The notes: generated by a model not told the origin, from the sequence alone. A stretch of 64,000 nt of DNA from Chelonoidis abingdonii (GCF_003597395.2 NC_133770.1:198423737-198487736), one strand, 5' to 3'; positions 11,769 to 24,159 are shown, numbered from the stretch's first letter. Numbers and translations are program-made.

Positions 11769-12012
11769 ACAGCTGCAAGTCTCGGAGCCTGGGTTAACTG
11801 ACCCGGGCTTGTGGGGCTCCTGCTATAAGGCTATAAATAGCTATGTGGACTTTCCCACTTGGGCTGGAGCCTGGGCTCTGAGACCCAACCACATTGCTGG
11901 GCTTCAGATCCCAGGTTCCAGCCTGAGTAGGAATATCTAGACTATTTTTAACCCTGTCACGAGAGTCCTGGAAGCCCGAGTCAGTTAATCCGGCTTCTGA
12001 GACTTGCTGCCA
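11769..12012. mobile_element. Long foldback (palindromic) MITE-like element
   Basis: The left arm starts CTGCAAGTCTCGGAGCC and the right arm, reverse-complemented, starts GCAGCAAGTCTCAGAAGCC. The arms continue to match with indels (GGGTTAACTGACCCGGGC against GGATTAACTGACTCGGGC; a GCCTGGGCTCTGA region near the centre). Each arm is about 110-120 bases with a centre near 11890. A short A/T-rich (AAAT)n tract lies just upstream. A target duplication was not found, so the superfamily is undecided. Confidence 0.6.
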
Positions 12013-12014
12013 CT

Positions 12015-15000
12015 GGTTCCTTTTTATACCTGTCCACATCACACCTCTCTTGTCCTATTTCATGCCCTCCTCTTCCTCATATCCCACCCACTCTGCATCC
12101 TGCTGGCCAACCTAAAATGGCTCAGGACTTGCTGCCTGCCAGGTAGCAAAGACATGTACAGCAATAGAGTGTCCAGGCCTGCTAGGGACAGCTAACCATT
12201 TTGGAGGGAGGAGAAGGAAAGCAAAGATAACAAAATGACAGGCAGTTTAATCAAAATCAGCAGCATTTCCATAGCTGTGCAGCTGAGAGGAGATTTCTGA
12301 GGCATCAAGACCACAGCTGGCCAATTTTATGATCAGAGTTGGTGGAGGCCTGTTTTTTAATGATGATGGAGGATATAAAACTCTAATCTCAGGAAAGTGG
12401 AAAGGAGTGAAAAACGAAATGCTTTTCAGACTTATCTAAGCATTAATTAAAGATGGAGAATTTTAATTCTGTAGTCTATGGAAGCTATATTCTTATATTC
12501 TAAAAGTAATCTAATGCTGAATTTAATACATATAATATTCCCATTAATAATAATCTCTTAATAGGGCATCTGTGTAATACCCATAATTTTAATTTAAGGG
12601 GAAAAATCTAATGAAGTATGTAACTTTATGAACTTCAACAGATGGCCTAATTTGATATCATTAAAGAGACTGTTAAATGGGTTAAACTGGAACCCTTCAT
12701 TTACTACAAGAAACATGCCAATCAATTTAATAAGTGGCAGTTTTACATAGGAACAGAGACCTGCACAGCAGGTAGAAAACTGAATCTACTTGTATCTGCA
12801 CAGGTGCATCATCTGCTCAAAAAATATCCATCAAAAATTGGATCCAGTGCACATTCCTTTATGTGTGACCCATCTGCTTTTCTGAACACTTTTCAAAATA
12901 TCCATGCTGTAGTGATCTCATGAGTGCTCATAATGACCATTCAAGTCTGTGACAGTTAGTGGAAAAAGAAATTTCAAATAGTATAATGACTATTCTGAGC
13001 CCCACACATGACCATTTTTGGTACATGCTGACTGTGGCTCATGCACTATATGCACTCACTATGTTGAAATGCCAGCAGTTGTATGATATGATCCACCATA
13101 AATAAGAGTCAGTATTGCTACATTTAATTTTCTGTTTCCTTAGCAATAAGAAACTCCGAGGCATCTCACATCTAGAAAGTTGGGAGAAACACAGCTCCGG
13201 AACAATTTAGGATTTATTTACAGGAAGATGGGCTAGAGCTAAATCCTGCCTTATACTTTGACACAAACCCATACATTGGTGCAGGTTTGGTTGAGACTTG
13301 GCCCATTAGCCTTAATTAATCTGTCAATAAACCTGGCTTGAGCGCTGAGTTTGTAATGAAACATGAATCCAGGTTTTCTTTTGAGTGGCAGCAGGTGTCA
13401 CTGAGAACCCATTTATTTCTATTTCATATACATTCCCCTATACAAACTGTTAGAGTAAGAATAGCATGCTGGATGGCGGGAAAATATAAAGTACCCCATG
13501 AAATGCTGAAGTTGAGGTGGTGGTGAAAATAGTGAGAACGTATCTGGAAGGCATACATATTGGAAACATACAGTGGCTGATAGGAACCCAAGAAAGAAAT
13601 GTGATAACTCTCCACCACCCATCAGTCTCTCTTCTTCCCTCATAAACCCCCTGCTCCTGCCACCCCACAACAAACCCAACGAAACCTTTGACTGCTGAAT
13701 AATTGTTAAACATTCAAAATGGCAGAAACATTTTAGTTCAGATCTTAATTGGCAATACTGCATGAATGAATCTTGCACAGGATTTTCCAGGTATTACTTT
13801 ATTTTAATACAGCATCAGAGTTTGAACCTCTTTCTCTATTCAGGTATATTCCATTTTTAAAAAACAAATCAACCTTATTTTGATCTCCTATCATATTCCC
13901 CATTCTAAAATATGTATCTGCAATTTTCTTCTTTTTCTAAACAGTTGGCAGACTTTTGTTGAAAATTATGTCCATAAATGTCAGACATTCACTGATCTCA
14001 TATAACATTATTTGTTTTATTATACATTTACAGTAGTTTGGGATGGTGGTGGTGGAATATGTTTTTCCCTGACCAGCACATAATTTTGACTAACAATTAA
14101 GTGTGTCTTCCCTATTTATCTGGGATTCCACAAACCTATACAATATACCACTACAATACAAACAAAAACCAACAACTCAGCCCAGTGTTTTATATAAAGC
14201 TAGAGAATGTTTTGGCTACTTTCATATTATTAATGATAACAAGAAACAATAAAATGTCTTCTGAACTGTTTCCATTTTTTTTCTGGAACTCAAAGTGTGA
14301 CTCGAAGATAATAATCAATGTCAAAATAAGCCTTCAACAAGACCTTAGACTCCAAGAACGCCTTTACAAATTCCAGCAGCACTGAATAAGAAAATTGACA
14401 ATAAACATGCAAGAACTTTTTAAAATGGTGGTTTTTAAACTGAGACCGGGAGCAGTTTTGATCAAAGCAATGTATGTCGTGTGGCCAACAATGCAGACAT
14501 GCTGAAAGAAATTTGAAAGCTAGTAACTTGGAATATTATAGAGGAAAGGAGCCCCTGAGGGATGCTAATGGACCCATATTCTGAAGAGGTTGTGAGGCTT
14601 CTTGAAAACTTTCATCTGAATGGTAAAATAAGGAGGTTTCTCATCCTGGGATATATATCTTACTTCCTAGCAGGGTTCTCCACTCATTTCCACTTCTCAC
14701 TTGAGTAAGTGCAGGAAGAATGAGTTTAGGGACCCAGAGGAAGTTTGAAAAACGTTGATGAATGCCTGCACTCTTAAACTCCTAGTGACTTCCTGGGATG
14801 CTTCCCGGAGAACCCAGGATTGTGAGGCACCTCACTACTACCTGCCCTGCATGTGAGTAAGCCTCTTTTGGGACTGCTGGGGGTCAGCTCCTCAACTCCA
14901 CTGGCCACAAGTGAGACAAGCACTCCTCCTTCAGTTTATGCAGGCTCTTCTGTGCTTCTGCAGGGTAGCAATAGTTAAACTCCAACCTCTGAGCCTTCCA

Positions 15001-15254
15001 AGTGTCCCCCTGGAATATCCAGTTCCTGTTCCACTGGACACACACACACAGTTTTGCTGCTCTCAAAGGAATAGTAAACCCCTGCTCCACAGTTCCTCTT
15101 CAGATCACTGTTCATTTATATCTCACCCCCATTTATATCTTCCAACGATCCATTGTCTTTACTTGTAAACAGGATCCCCGCCTGCTGTTGTCTATTCCTA
15201 ATCTACTCATGAAGATTCTGCAATCTCTTGATTAGCATCAGTTTCAGTATGGAA
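12015..15254. other. AT-rich non-coding sequence
   Basis: No gene recognised. The part at about 14.88-15.24 kb is more C-rich and includes an (AC)n run near 15041-15053. It may be a decayed LTR, but I cannot define its ends. The remaining frames are short and overlap on opposite strands. Confidence 0.45.
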
Positions 15255-15577
15255 ATAGACTTCCATTGTGAAGTGGACAATACACAATGACCAGACAGAG
15301 AAATACATGTGTGGTGTCGGAGAGAAGGCTTTGGATTCTTTGACCATGGGATGGTGTTCCAAGAAGGAGGAGTGCTAGGCAGAGACGGGCTCCACCTAAC
15401 GAAGAGAGGGAAGAGCATCTTCGCAAGCAGGCTGACTAACCAAGTGAGGAGGGCTATAAACTAGGGTCACCAGGGGAAGGAGACCAAAGCCCAGAGGTAA
15501 GTGGGGAAATGGGATACTGGGAGGAAGCACGATCAGGAGAGAGCAAGAGGGGATGACGCCTTTCTCATACTGAGAAA

Positions 15578-16418
15578 ATGGTGCGATCAGCAAGTTATCT
15601 TAAGTGCCTATACACAAATGCAAGAAGCCTGGGAAACAAGCAGGGAGAACTGGAAGTTCTGGCACAGTCAAGGAAGTATGATGTGATTGGAATAACAGAG
15701 TATTGTCATGGATGGATATAAACTGTTCAGGAAGGACAGGCAGGGCAGAAAAGGTGGAGGAGTTGTGTTGTATGTAAAAGAGCAGTATGACTGCTCAGAG
15801 CTCCAGTACGAAACTGCAGAAAAACCTGAGAGTCTCTGGGTTAAGTTTCGAAGTGTGAGCAACAAGGGTGATGTCGTGGTGGGAGTCTGCTATAGACCAC
15901 CAGACCAGGGGGATGAGGTGGACAAGGCTTTCTTCTGGCAACCAACACAAGTTGCCAGATCACAGGCCCTGGTTCTCGTAGGAGACTTCAATCACCCCGA
16001 TATCTGCTGGGAGAGCAATACAGAAGTGCACAGACAATCCAGAAAGTTTTTGGAAAGTATAGGGGACAATTTCCTGGTGCAAGTGCTGGAGGAACAAACT
16101 AGGGGCAGAGCTCTTCTTGACCTGCTGCTCACAAACAGCAAAGCATTAGTAGGGGAAGTGAAAGTGGATGGGAACCTGGGAGGCAGTGACCATGAGATGG
16201 TTGAGTTCAGGATCCTGACACAAGGAAGAAAGGAGAGCTGCAGAATATTGACCCTGGACTTCAGAAAAGCAGACTTTGACTCCCTCAGGGAACTGATGGG
16301 CAGGATTCCCTGGGAGAATAATATGAAGGGGAAAGGAGTCTATTTTAAAGAATACTTATTGAGGTTGCAGGAAAAATCCATCCCCATGTGTAGAAAGAAT
16401 AGTAAACATGACAGGTGA
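15578..16418 (+). pseudogene. CR1 ORF2, endonuclease part, frameshifted
   Basis: ORF2 begins at the ATG at 15578 (MVRSASYLKCLYTNARS) and runs to a stop at 15719-15721. A small deletion then changes frame and the endonuclease continues from the ATG at 15708 for 236 codons. Visible APE motifs include GGGVVLYV, VGVCYRPP, LVGDFNHPDICWE (about residues 89-101 of the second frame), LLDLLLTN and the catalytic GGSDHEMVEF (about residues 157-166). A normal CR1 ORF2 is several times longer and includes a reverse transcriptase, absent here. It cannot move on its own. Confidence 0.9.
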
Positions 16419-16632
16419 CCAGCTTGGGTCACACACTACAAGAAGGATGTGGAAAAATTAGAAAGAGTCCAGTGGAGGACAACAAAAATTATTAGAGGGC
16501 TGGAGCACATAACTTATGAAGAGACGCTGAGATAACTGGGATTGTTTAGTCTGCAGAAGAGAAGAATGAGGGGGGATTTCATAGCTGCTTTCAACTACCT
16601 GAAAGGAGGTTCCAGAGAGGATGGATCTAGAC

Positions 16633-16964
16633 CAGTGTTTTCAAAACTTGGGATGCTACTTGTGCAGGGAAAACCCCTGGTGGGCCAAGGCAGTTTGTTT
16701 ACCTTCTGCGTCCGCAGGTCCGACCAACTGTAACTTCCACTGGCTGCAGTTCGTTGCTCCAGGCCAATGGGAGCTGCTGGAAGCGGCGTGGGCTGAGGGA
16801 CATACTGGCTGCCACTTCCAGCAGCCCCCATTGGCCTGGAGCAGCGAACCGCAGCCAGTGGGAGCAGCGATTGGCCGGACCTGTGGACGCAGAAGGTAAA
16901 CAAACTGGCCCGGCCCACCAGGGGCTTTCCCTACACAAGCGTGGTCCCAAGTTTGGAAACATTG
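16633..16964. mobile_element. hAT-type foldback MITE nested in CR1
   Basis: A 332-bp insert whose two halves are near-perfect inverted copies: the left begins CAGTGTTTTCAAAACTTGGG, the right, reverse-complemented, begins CAATGTTTCCAAACTTGGGA. It is flanked by an 8-bp direct repeat ATCTAGAC at 16625-16632 and 16965-16972. The second CR1 copy (around 30525-30545) shows the uninterrupted target, GATGGATCTAGACTGCTCTC. An 8-bp duplication and CAGTG...CAAACTTGG ends are typical of hAT transposons. It encodes no transposase and so would depend on one supplied in trans. Frames on both strands are compositional. Confidence 0.9.
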
Positions 16965-17326
16965 ATCTAGACTGTTCTCAGTGGTACAAGATGACAGAAC
17001 AAGGAGTAATGGTCTCAAGTTGCAGTGGAGGAGATTTAGGTTGGCTATTAGGAAAAACATTTTCACTAGGAGGATGGTGAAGCACTGGAATGGGTTACCT
17101 AGGGAGGTGGTGGAATCTCCTTCCTTAGAGGTTTTTAAGGTCAAGCTTGACAAAGCCCTGGGTGCGATAATTTAGCTGGGGATTGGTCCTGCTTTGAGCA
17201 GGGGGTTAGACTAGATGACCTCCTGAGGTCACTTCCAACCCTGATATTCTAGAAAATGTTTGTATTTGCAACATCTAACATCTTTAATACACAGGATAAA
17301 TTACCAAAGCAAACATTTGTTATGAT

Positions 17327-17440
17327 TATTCATTGTATTATGGTAGCATCTTGGGGAGCCCAGTTATGGACCAGGGCCCTGTTCTGCTACGCCGTGTAGA
17401 AAAACATGAAAAGATGATCCCTGCCTGTGGCTCCTCTTCT
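17327..17440 (-). repeat. MIR/CORE-type SINE tail, antisense
   Basis: ATTATGGTAGCATCTTGGGG, GTTATGGACCAGGGCCCTG and AAAGATGATCCCTGCC follow the order of the antisense SINE tail at 1.95 kb. It begins about 70 bases after the CR1 end. Confidence 0.55.
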
Positions 17441-17444
17441 TCCA

Positions 17445-18375
17445 AAGTCCCACAGGGGTTAAGAGGTTGGCTAGCTACCTCTTCAGCTGCAGGTAATTGC
17501 ATGGACATCCGCATCTGATAGAAGAAGATTTCAGATCAGACACAGGTTGGCTGCCAGAAAGCCTGGGAACTACCAAGAGGAGCAGACTCACAGGGGGGCC
17601 TCATTAGTAGTCACACTTCCAAAGGGGACTAGAGGACCTAGTCTTGGAAAAGATGTCTTTGGACTTGCAGAGGTAGGAAATAACTCTGGGAAGCAGCAAA
17701 GGATTGTAAGAAGCAGGTCTTAACTGTTTAAACAGCATCCCTGGGCTGGAAGCCAGCTGAAGAAATGGGCCTGAGTTCCCTTACCATCCCCAGAAAAGAG
17801 AATTGGATAGCTTCCTTGAGGAAGAGCGGAAAAAGGCTATAGAGCTCAGGATGGGGTCAATGATCTTTACCCTGAAAAGGGTGAGATTATAAATGACCTG
17901 GTCAGAGGGCTGGAGGCCTGAGAGTAGGCTGACCATTGCAGGGCCAAACAGCTGTCTGGTTGGACAAACTGAGTCAGAGTCACAGAAACCTGGCCACGAA
18001 GGGATGCACTGGCTGGTAAGTGACCTGTGATGCTGCCCTGATGTACGTACAAAACAAGAGACAAGTGGACACACCAAACTGACAGAGGGAACACAGGGAT
18101 AACAACAGCGTTAATTCATTACATGGGTGTGGTGCAGACGTTATGCTAACAGTTGGTTCCCATCTTGATTTGCTATGTATGGTGTTTGGTAACTCTGGTT
18201 GGCAGTTTAATACAGAAGTGCTGAGATTGGTTTAAGTGTAAGAACCTTAGGGAAATTACTATCTGTGCTCAACTGCTTTGCCTTTAAACTGTCAAGGCTT
18301 CTCTAGCTGGTGTTTTGATGATGGGGATATTGGGAAGTCATAATGTATAATAAATACTCTATATCCTATAGCCAT
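17445..18375. other. Non-coding, possibly retroelement-derived
   Basis: The stretch around 17.5-18.1 kb is richer in purines and has the feel of an old LTR-element internal region (for example CTGTCTGGTTGGACAAACTG and ACTGGCTGGTAAGTGACC), which I half-recognise from reptile genomes. No boundaries, frames or motifs confirm this. Confidence 0.25.
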
Positions 18376-18379
18376 TTTC

Positions 18380-18465
18380 ATGTATTGCATGTAGACACTG
18401 TGCTTGGTACGTTTCAATATAGTCCCTACCCCAAGGAGCTTCTAATGTAATTGGAATGCAAAGAA
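18380..18465 (-). repeat. MIR/CORE-type SINE tail fragment, antisense
   Basis: TGTAGACACTGTGCTTGGTA followed by TAGTCCCTACCCCAAGGAGC and TTCTAATGTAA parallels the antisense SINE tail elsewhere in the window. It is a short, diverged fragment. Confidence 0.45.
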
Positions 18466-19209
18466 AACAATCTAGACACACCTGGTGTATCAGATGGGGA
18501 TACAGGCTGGAGATGCTGGTGAAATCTAGATTTAAGTCATGGTTAAAAGACTTATTGGAAGAACCATGGGTTTTGAATGAGCTACCTGGATAAGAAAGTG
18601 GAGGCAGTTCAGTGTGTAAGGGACAGCGCAGAAGAAGATACGAAGATGAAAAAGGAAACAAAAGTTCAGGCTTAAACATCCCTTATTCTCTAAAGAAAAC
18701 TGCTTACTCTGTCCCATACCGTGCAATGGAGTAAACCACATTTTCTCAACAGAGCTGTGTTAAAAAGGGCGATGCTGTAAGGTTGATGCTTTTTGAAGGA
18801 CAAGATACACTAACACCACATTACTATGGTAATGTTGTACATTAACTGATTAGCTGTTCACTTAAAGAACTTTTAAAGCAACCAGTTGCTTTTTATTTTT
18901 GTCTGTGGAGCAGCTCACCATCATGGCTGCATATAAGGTGCAAAATGAAATGTAGAGAAAACAGTCAAAGCCTATTTTAACTTTGCACATAGCATAAATT
19001 TATCTCTCTTTGCTTTTTCAGTGATCAGTGTACAGCACATGAACTGATTTATATTTAATATATTAAAGCAAATGGTGAAATGAGTATTATACAGAGTAGT
19101 AAAATAATTACAAAAGCACTCAAACTAATATGAAAGGTAGAGACAAAACACAAATATACAAGGCTAGTTCTGGATTTGGGAATCTCCCACACTTTAACTA
19201 ATGCATAGT

Positions 19210-19312
19210 ACACAATTTTATGTTAGGAGCCAGATTTTCAGCTAGTATACATCCGCATAGCTCCATTAACTCTCATGGAACCCACTGAGGAGCTGGCTCC
19301 ATCTGTACAGAT
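19210..19312. repeat. Short foldback repeat
   Basis: GGAGCCAGATTTTCAGCTAG and CATAGCTCCATTAACTCTC on the left roughly mirror GGAGCTGGCTCC on the right. This is a diverged member of the family of small foldbacks centred on a CATTGACTTCAATG-like word that recur through the window. Confidence 0.35.
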
Positions 19313-19607
19313 GATACAAAACATGATTGTGAGGAAGTGATAATAGAAACATTTGCTTTGAAAACAAGGACAAACTTGGCACAGAACAAGTTTGTTTTTC
19401 TGTGCCAGTGGATAGAAATGGGTATTTTTCCACTGTACCTGTGGCTCTTTAATGACTGGCAATTTATGTGCTGATCAGAAAAATCCTATTATTGTGAGGA
19501 ATCTTTTTAAAAATCCTGTGAAGTTTGGTTTGGATATTAGGCATTTAATTGTTGTTTGGAAATCAGAGGCTAGGTTTTAGATTTTTTTTTCCCCTTCAGA
19601 AATGCAA

Positions 19608-19777
19608 TGCCTGATAGAGACTCGGAAGGATTATTAATTTTGTTTGATAGACAGCAATTTTACAGCATGCTATGCACTATTAATCTTTAAAGTGCCCAGC
19701 AGCAAAAGGCAATGCTGTTGGACATCTCTGGAGGCTGCTGCATTAGCAGTCAGAGGTATGAATGCTTTCAAAAATGA
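19608..19777 (-). repeat. Inverted partner of the 170-bp segment at 8.84 kb
   Basis: This is the reverse complement of 8844-9013 with about seven mismatches over 170 bases, and no similarity beyond either end. A plus-strand frame over it (19644-19850) contains no recognisable motif, and the partner copy does not preserve a longer frame, so I do not call it coding. Confidence 0.75.
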
Positions 19778-20794
19778 CAAACCACGAAAAAAAAAAAGGA
19801 CGATGGTATCTGTGTCTTGGGCAATCAAGGACAATCTGCTCTGCAAGTGAGTATTTAGAAATACCAAATGTTTGTAGTTAAATGGGTAAGTGATTGTTAC
19901 CTTTACAGGGACTGTGGCTCACCCTGGTAGGGGAGAAAAAAGGGGGAAATGGTTATCCTAGAGCCCACTGACAAATTGATCAGCATGCAGTGCATCTTCC
20001 TGAGTCACCACAACCTGCTCTACAATTTCTACTTGACATTTAGGAGGAGGGAGAAAAAAGCAGCTTGTAAATGAACACTCATATATTTATTTATTTATTG
20101 GAGTCCATGAAGAGACTGTTTTCAATTTGGTTTCTTTGTGCTTCTTGTCAGGCCCTAAGAAAGACTGACAAGCCCTCTGTAGAAGGTTCATGTTGATTAA
20201 GCTTTCAGTTTAACCACATGGCTCTGCAAGAATGTATCTGTCTCATTTCTTCCCTCCAAGTAATTAACACCTGCCCTAAGACTGATAATGGCAAATCCAG
20301 AGTGGAGAATTAGCAGGTGGTTTTATTATCCATTCCTGTGTTCTTGTTCACCTTTCTCTACATTTAGTGTCATAAAAAGATGTTCAAAATCATGGAACCA
20401 ACAGCTGTGCTCTGCCCCCTACCCCAACTCTTTTCCATCTGTTCTAGTTGCAGGGAGACTGAGTTGAAAGAACTACTTCTATTCTACCTCTGAGTAGCAG
20501 AAGCTGATGCAGGAGAGCCTTTTTTTTTTTGCAGAAAAGGCCTGGAAAAGATCTTCTGACAATTAGAGCCACTTTACCAACTCTTCCGTCTGCACTAGAC
20601 AGCTACCAGACAGCAACTATCTGCTTGAACTGTTGTGACCAAATCAGCTGTGGAACCTACAAATGTGGGTGCCTCTGTCTCGCAAATATGCAGGCTCCCC
20701 TCCAACTTCTAACGGGAGCCAGAGCAAAAGCAAGGTAAAACCTGTGTTGGCTACTTCTTATTCTTTTGTAACCAGGGGTGTCTCCCAGAAAGAC

Positions 20795-20885
20795 TGGCAC
20801 CATTCCGCTCTGAAGTAGACCTAGCTATAGTGACTCACAACTTTGTAAACTCAAGGCTAAATTACTGTAACAGGGCTTCAATTAG
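20795..20885 (+). pseudogene. L2/L3-type LINE reverse transcriptase scrap
   Basis: The frame reads THNFVNSRLNYCN at about 20833-20871. A TH-x-FV-x-SRLDYCN motif is a conserved part of the reverse transcriptase C-terminal region in L2/L3-type LINEs. A related stretch (HTFVTSQMDCISVIYL) appears in the larger LINE relic at 43.9 kb. Only some 30 codons are recognisable. Confidence 0.5.
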
Positions 20886-23800
20886 AACTACTGTTGAAAA
20901 GGTAGAGAATGTGGCATGGCATGCAGATTCTGAGAGCTCACTCCAGACTGAGGAGCAGCATGGAAAGCATAGGGACACTTGTGGGAGAAGGACACAGGAG
21001 GAGAATGATGGGAGGTGGAATTTCCAGAATATAGGACCTGAAAAGGGCAGAGCTGTGCAGACAATTAAAAGTGAGAGCAGGCAGTTTGAATTTTTCTAAT
21101 TAAAAGGGATTTATTCACTACTAAAATAGAGATACTCTGCATGCATATTTTTAAACGTGAGAACAAATATACTGATGTTCATCACACCATTCTGTTTGTT
21201 TACTTTGAATTACCCATATATGCGCTTATGAGCTTCAGTTCTGTTCTAACTGATTAAGTCCGCTTGCAAAAGAGAGTAAATGAAAGTGAACAGTACACTT
21301 TACTATGGCCAACAGCTTGATACTCCCATTGCACATACTGGAACTGGTCTGAGATGCAACATGCATTCTGCACTTGACAGGCATAATATCAGTTTAATAC
21401 TGTGTAGGAGACAGAGGGAGAAAAAAGTTCCTGAAACATTTTGGATCTATGTGAATGAAATTGGATTGCTGTTATAAATAGATAATGGAAAACCTTTGGT
21501 ACACAAATAGAAACAAATTTTGCCCTCATGTATGGTGTGTAATTCTGATTGCTTTTAATGGAAGTTGTGTATGTATATTTGAAGGAAAAATTGTCTGAAA
21601 TAGCCATTATTGCTATTCATGTGTATATGACTGGAAGGCAGATTCTCAGTTGTAAACAAAATATTAAAGGCTGGATTGTTGCCCAGCCTATGTGCCTGTA
21701 CAGGGGCATAAGGGAAAGTAAGACCTGCTGTCTGCCTGCTAGTCTCTCACTAGAACTGACAGAGTAGAATTGGTGTAGTGGTGGGGAGGCGTGCGTGTGT
21801 GGGTATATGCATGTGTAGTAACTTGCAACTGGTATTGACCAGTAGACTATTTCCCCCTTTCACTCCCCAAGCTTAGACCAATGGGGGAGGAGGGAGAGGT
21901 ACAGTTCCTTCCCAGCACTGCTTCTGGGGCAATGCACCAATGAACCACCCCACACACAGGAGTTGTGGCAGAACTGCTATCTAGCCCTGAAACAAAACCT
22001 AGACTAGATTTTTATGAGACTAAAGGTCATTTATTCTCTTGTCCTCCATTCCTGAACTGCAATGCTTAAGGGAAAAAATGGTTAACAACATTTTGTTGAA
22101 AGAGCTGGAAAAAACAGAAAGTGAAATTGATGTCACCTAAACATTATTGCATCTGAAATACATTTATCCTAAAAATAAAATGTTTTGGCATTATTATCTG
22201 TCCGGGCTTAAAACAAGAATGAAGCATGAAGACTGAAAGCATACAGAGGTACTGGATTATCCTGAATGTTTGCAATGTAATCAAATTAATCACAATGTTT
22301 CTGATTCCTCACTATGTGCAAGTGGTTTCCTATGCTATGTCCCATGTTCTCTGTGTTCCACCCCTATGCCCATACAGTAATGCCTGATCCTGCAGTGTAT
22401 TGAGAACTCACTGACTTCCTTATTCATTCAGTGGGAGATAAGGATGCTCAGTAACCTTTAGGAAATGGCCCATTTCCTGATTATCTTCCTCATACCCACT
22501 CTGGTTTGAGCAGCACCGGTGGTGCAAAGCAGCTGTAAAGACAGTTTAACAGACATTGGGTAGTGTAGAGTCACAATAGCAGCTCCTACATCCTCCTCTC
22601 TATTCCTCACCCCAACACAGAGGATGTATTTGAAGGAAAGGGGGCACCCTGGGATGACTTACTGTCCTTGTGAGCCTCAAATGACAGATTAGTCCCTTGG
22701 GGCAGTTGGCAACCAGGGCAAGTTAGAACAGTCCAGAAGCTGCTCTGATTTTCAGCAAGGATTAGTCTGCTGTCAGATGGCCTCAGGATTAAAGATTATA
22801 GAAGTGGCTTAAAAAATTCTTTGCACGAACCCTTATGTGCATGACACAGTTTGGTTCTTCCATTGCATCTTCTTTTCAGCCAGCTGGTCTTCGTGAATGT
22901 CTACAACTCAGAAATCCCCTCTTCTTCACTTTCCTCTTCAGTCATTTATACAGCTAAACCTGTGGGATGATCCCAAACCCAAGACTCCCATGCATATGGG
23001 CACCTCATGTTTGGGCCTGTCAGGCACGTGTGTGTTTTACTCTCATGATTTTCAAATGTAAGAGAATCAAATTGGAATCAAAACCTACCTTAAAATTGTT
23101 CTTTAGTGTTTATACCCTGCACGTATTTCCCTCAATTAAAATGGTTACAAAAATATTGTATATTTTGTATATTTCCTTATCAGTTACGTATATATTCATG
23201 AACTATACTGCTAAATACTTTATCTATCTAAATGATTCTCAACTTATCTGACTTTGGTTTATTTTACATTTTTGTCTGCATTCTGAGTTTGTATTTTCTA
23301 AAAACCTGATACAATCCTTTTAAATGCCCATTGGTCCTGAATTAAAAAGACTCATTCTCTAGTTCTTCATGGTAAAACACTTAATTGAAACCAATGAAAG
23401 ATTTGTTTGATTAAGGAATGTAGAATTGAGCCCAATGCCATTAATTTTAAACCATTAAAACTAGACTTTTTTGGGCCTGATTTGGCCATCCTTGCTCACA
23501 TTATTTTACCTTACTCTGAAAGTAGTATATTGAGTCAGTGAGACTACTCACAGAGTAAGTACTATGCAGTGGGGATAAGGGTGGAAAAACCTAGTTCTTA
23601 AAATGTAGGATAATTATAGCTGGCTGCATTTTGCCTAAATGTCACTCCACAAGAATGGAGCCCAGTTCTCCAGTCTACATAAGCAGTCTCCACTGACTTT
23701 AAGCATGAGTAAACCTTACACATTCAGGACCTTAAATATGTCTCTTTTTCCTTAAGTTAACTTCACTTAGTCAAAATGAATGACAGTTCTTTTATAATAA

Positions 23801-24155
23801 AAGGTAAGCTTTATAATAAAAGGAAGGCTTATTATAATACTTCAACTCTGTTTTGTGTTCCTCTACTATGGTTGTCACCTCATCTATCACTTAAGCAAGA
23901 AAATAACTTGTACCATTAACAATCATGTTATCTTTAACCAAAAAAAATCTAAATATACAAATATATCTAAATATCAAAGTCAATGAAAACAGACTTCAAA
24001 AAGAAAAGTTTTGTTTCAGTTGATTGAATTTTAATTTGACCTTTTCCCCTCTATTATTGCTGCATATGGGGAATTCATGGAAAAAAAGTGGCATAAAACA
24101 TAGTAAAATTCTCTTTTAATCTAGCTATTAAGAACTGTTGGTGGTATTCACCATT
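20886..24155. other. AT-rich non-coding sequence
   Basis: No gene recognised. A GT-rich patch lies near 21790-21820. Near 22385-22465 and 23650-23735 there are diverged small foldback words (GCCTGATCCTGCAG...; CCACTGACTTTAAGCATGAG) like those at 19.2 and 34.6 kb. Nothing else stands out. Confidence 0.4.
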
Positions 24156-24159
24156 TCTG

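Larger units (their letters stand above)
15255..17254 (+). mobile_element. CR1 LINE copy 1, internally deleted, with nested hAT element
   Basis: A non-LTR retrotransposon of the CR1 family. The 5' part holds the end of the ORF1 region (GGCTCCACCTAACGAAGAG) and the start of ORF2. At about 16423-16432 the sequence jumps from the end of the endonuclease region to the 3' end of ORF2, so almost the whole reverse transcriptase is missing; a short TTGGG at the joint could be microhomology. The 3' end carries the CR1 signature GGTTAGACTAGATGACCTCC and stops just after CCCTGATATTCTA. The 3' coding end is further broken by the insert at 16633-16964. The 5' limit is approximate. Confidence 0.9.

Noticed and set aside
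16595..17153. Frames of up to 165 codons on both strands
   Set aside because: They cross the hAT foldback element, whose inverted halves give mirror-image peptides on the two strands.
19644..19850. 68-codon frame over the inverted 170-bp segment
   Set aside because: No motif, and the frame is not extended or preserved around the partner copy at 8.84 kb.
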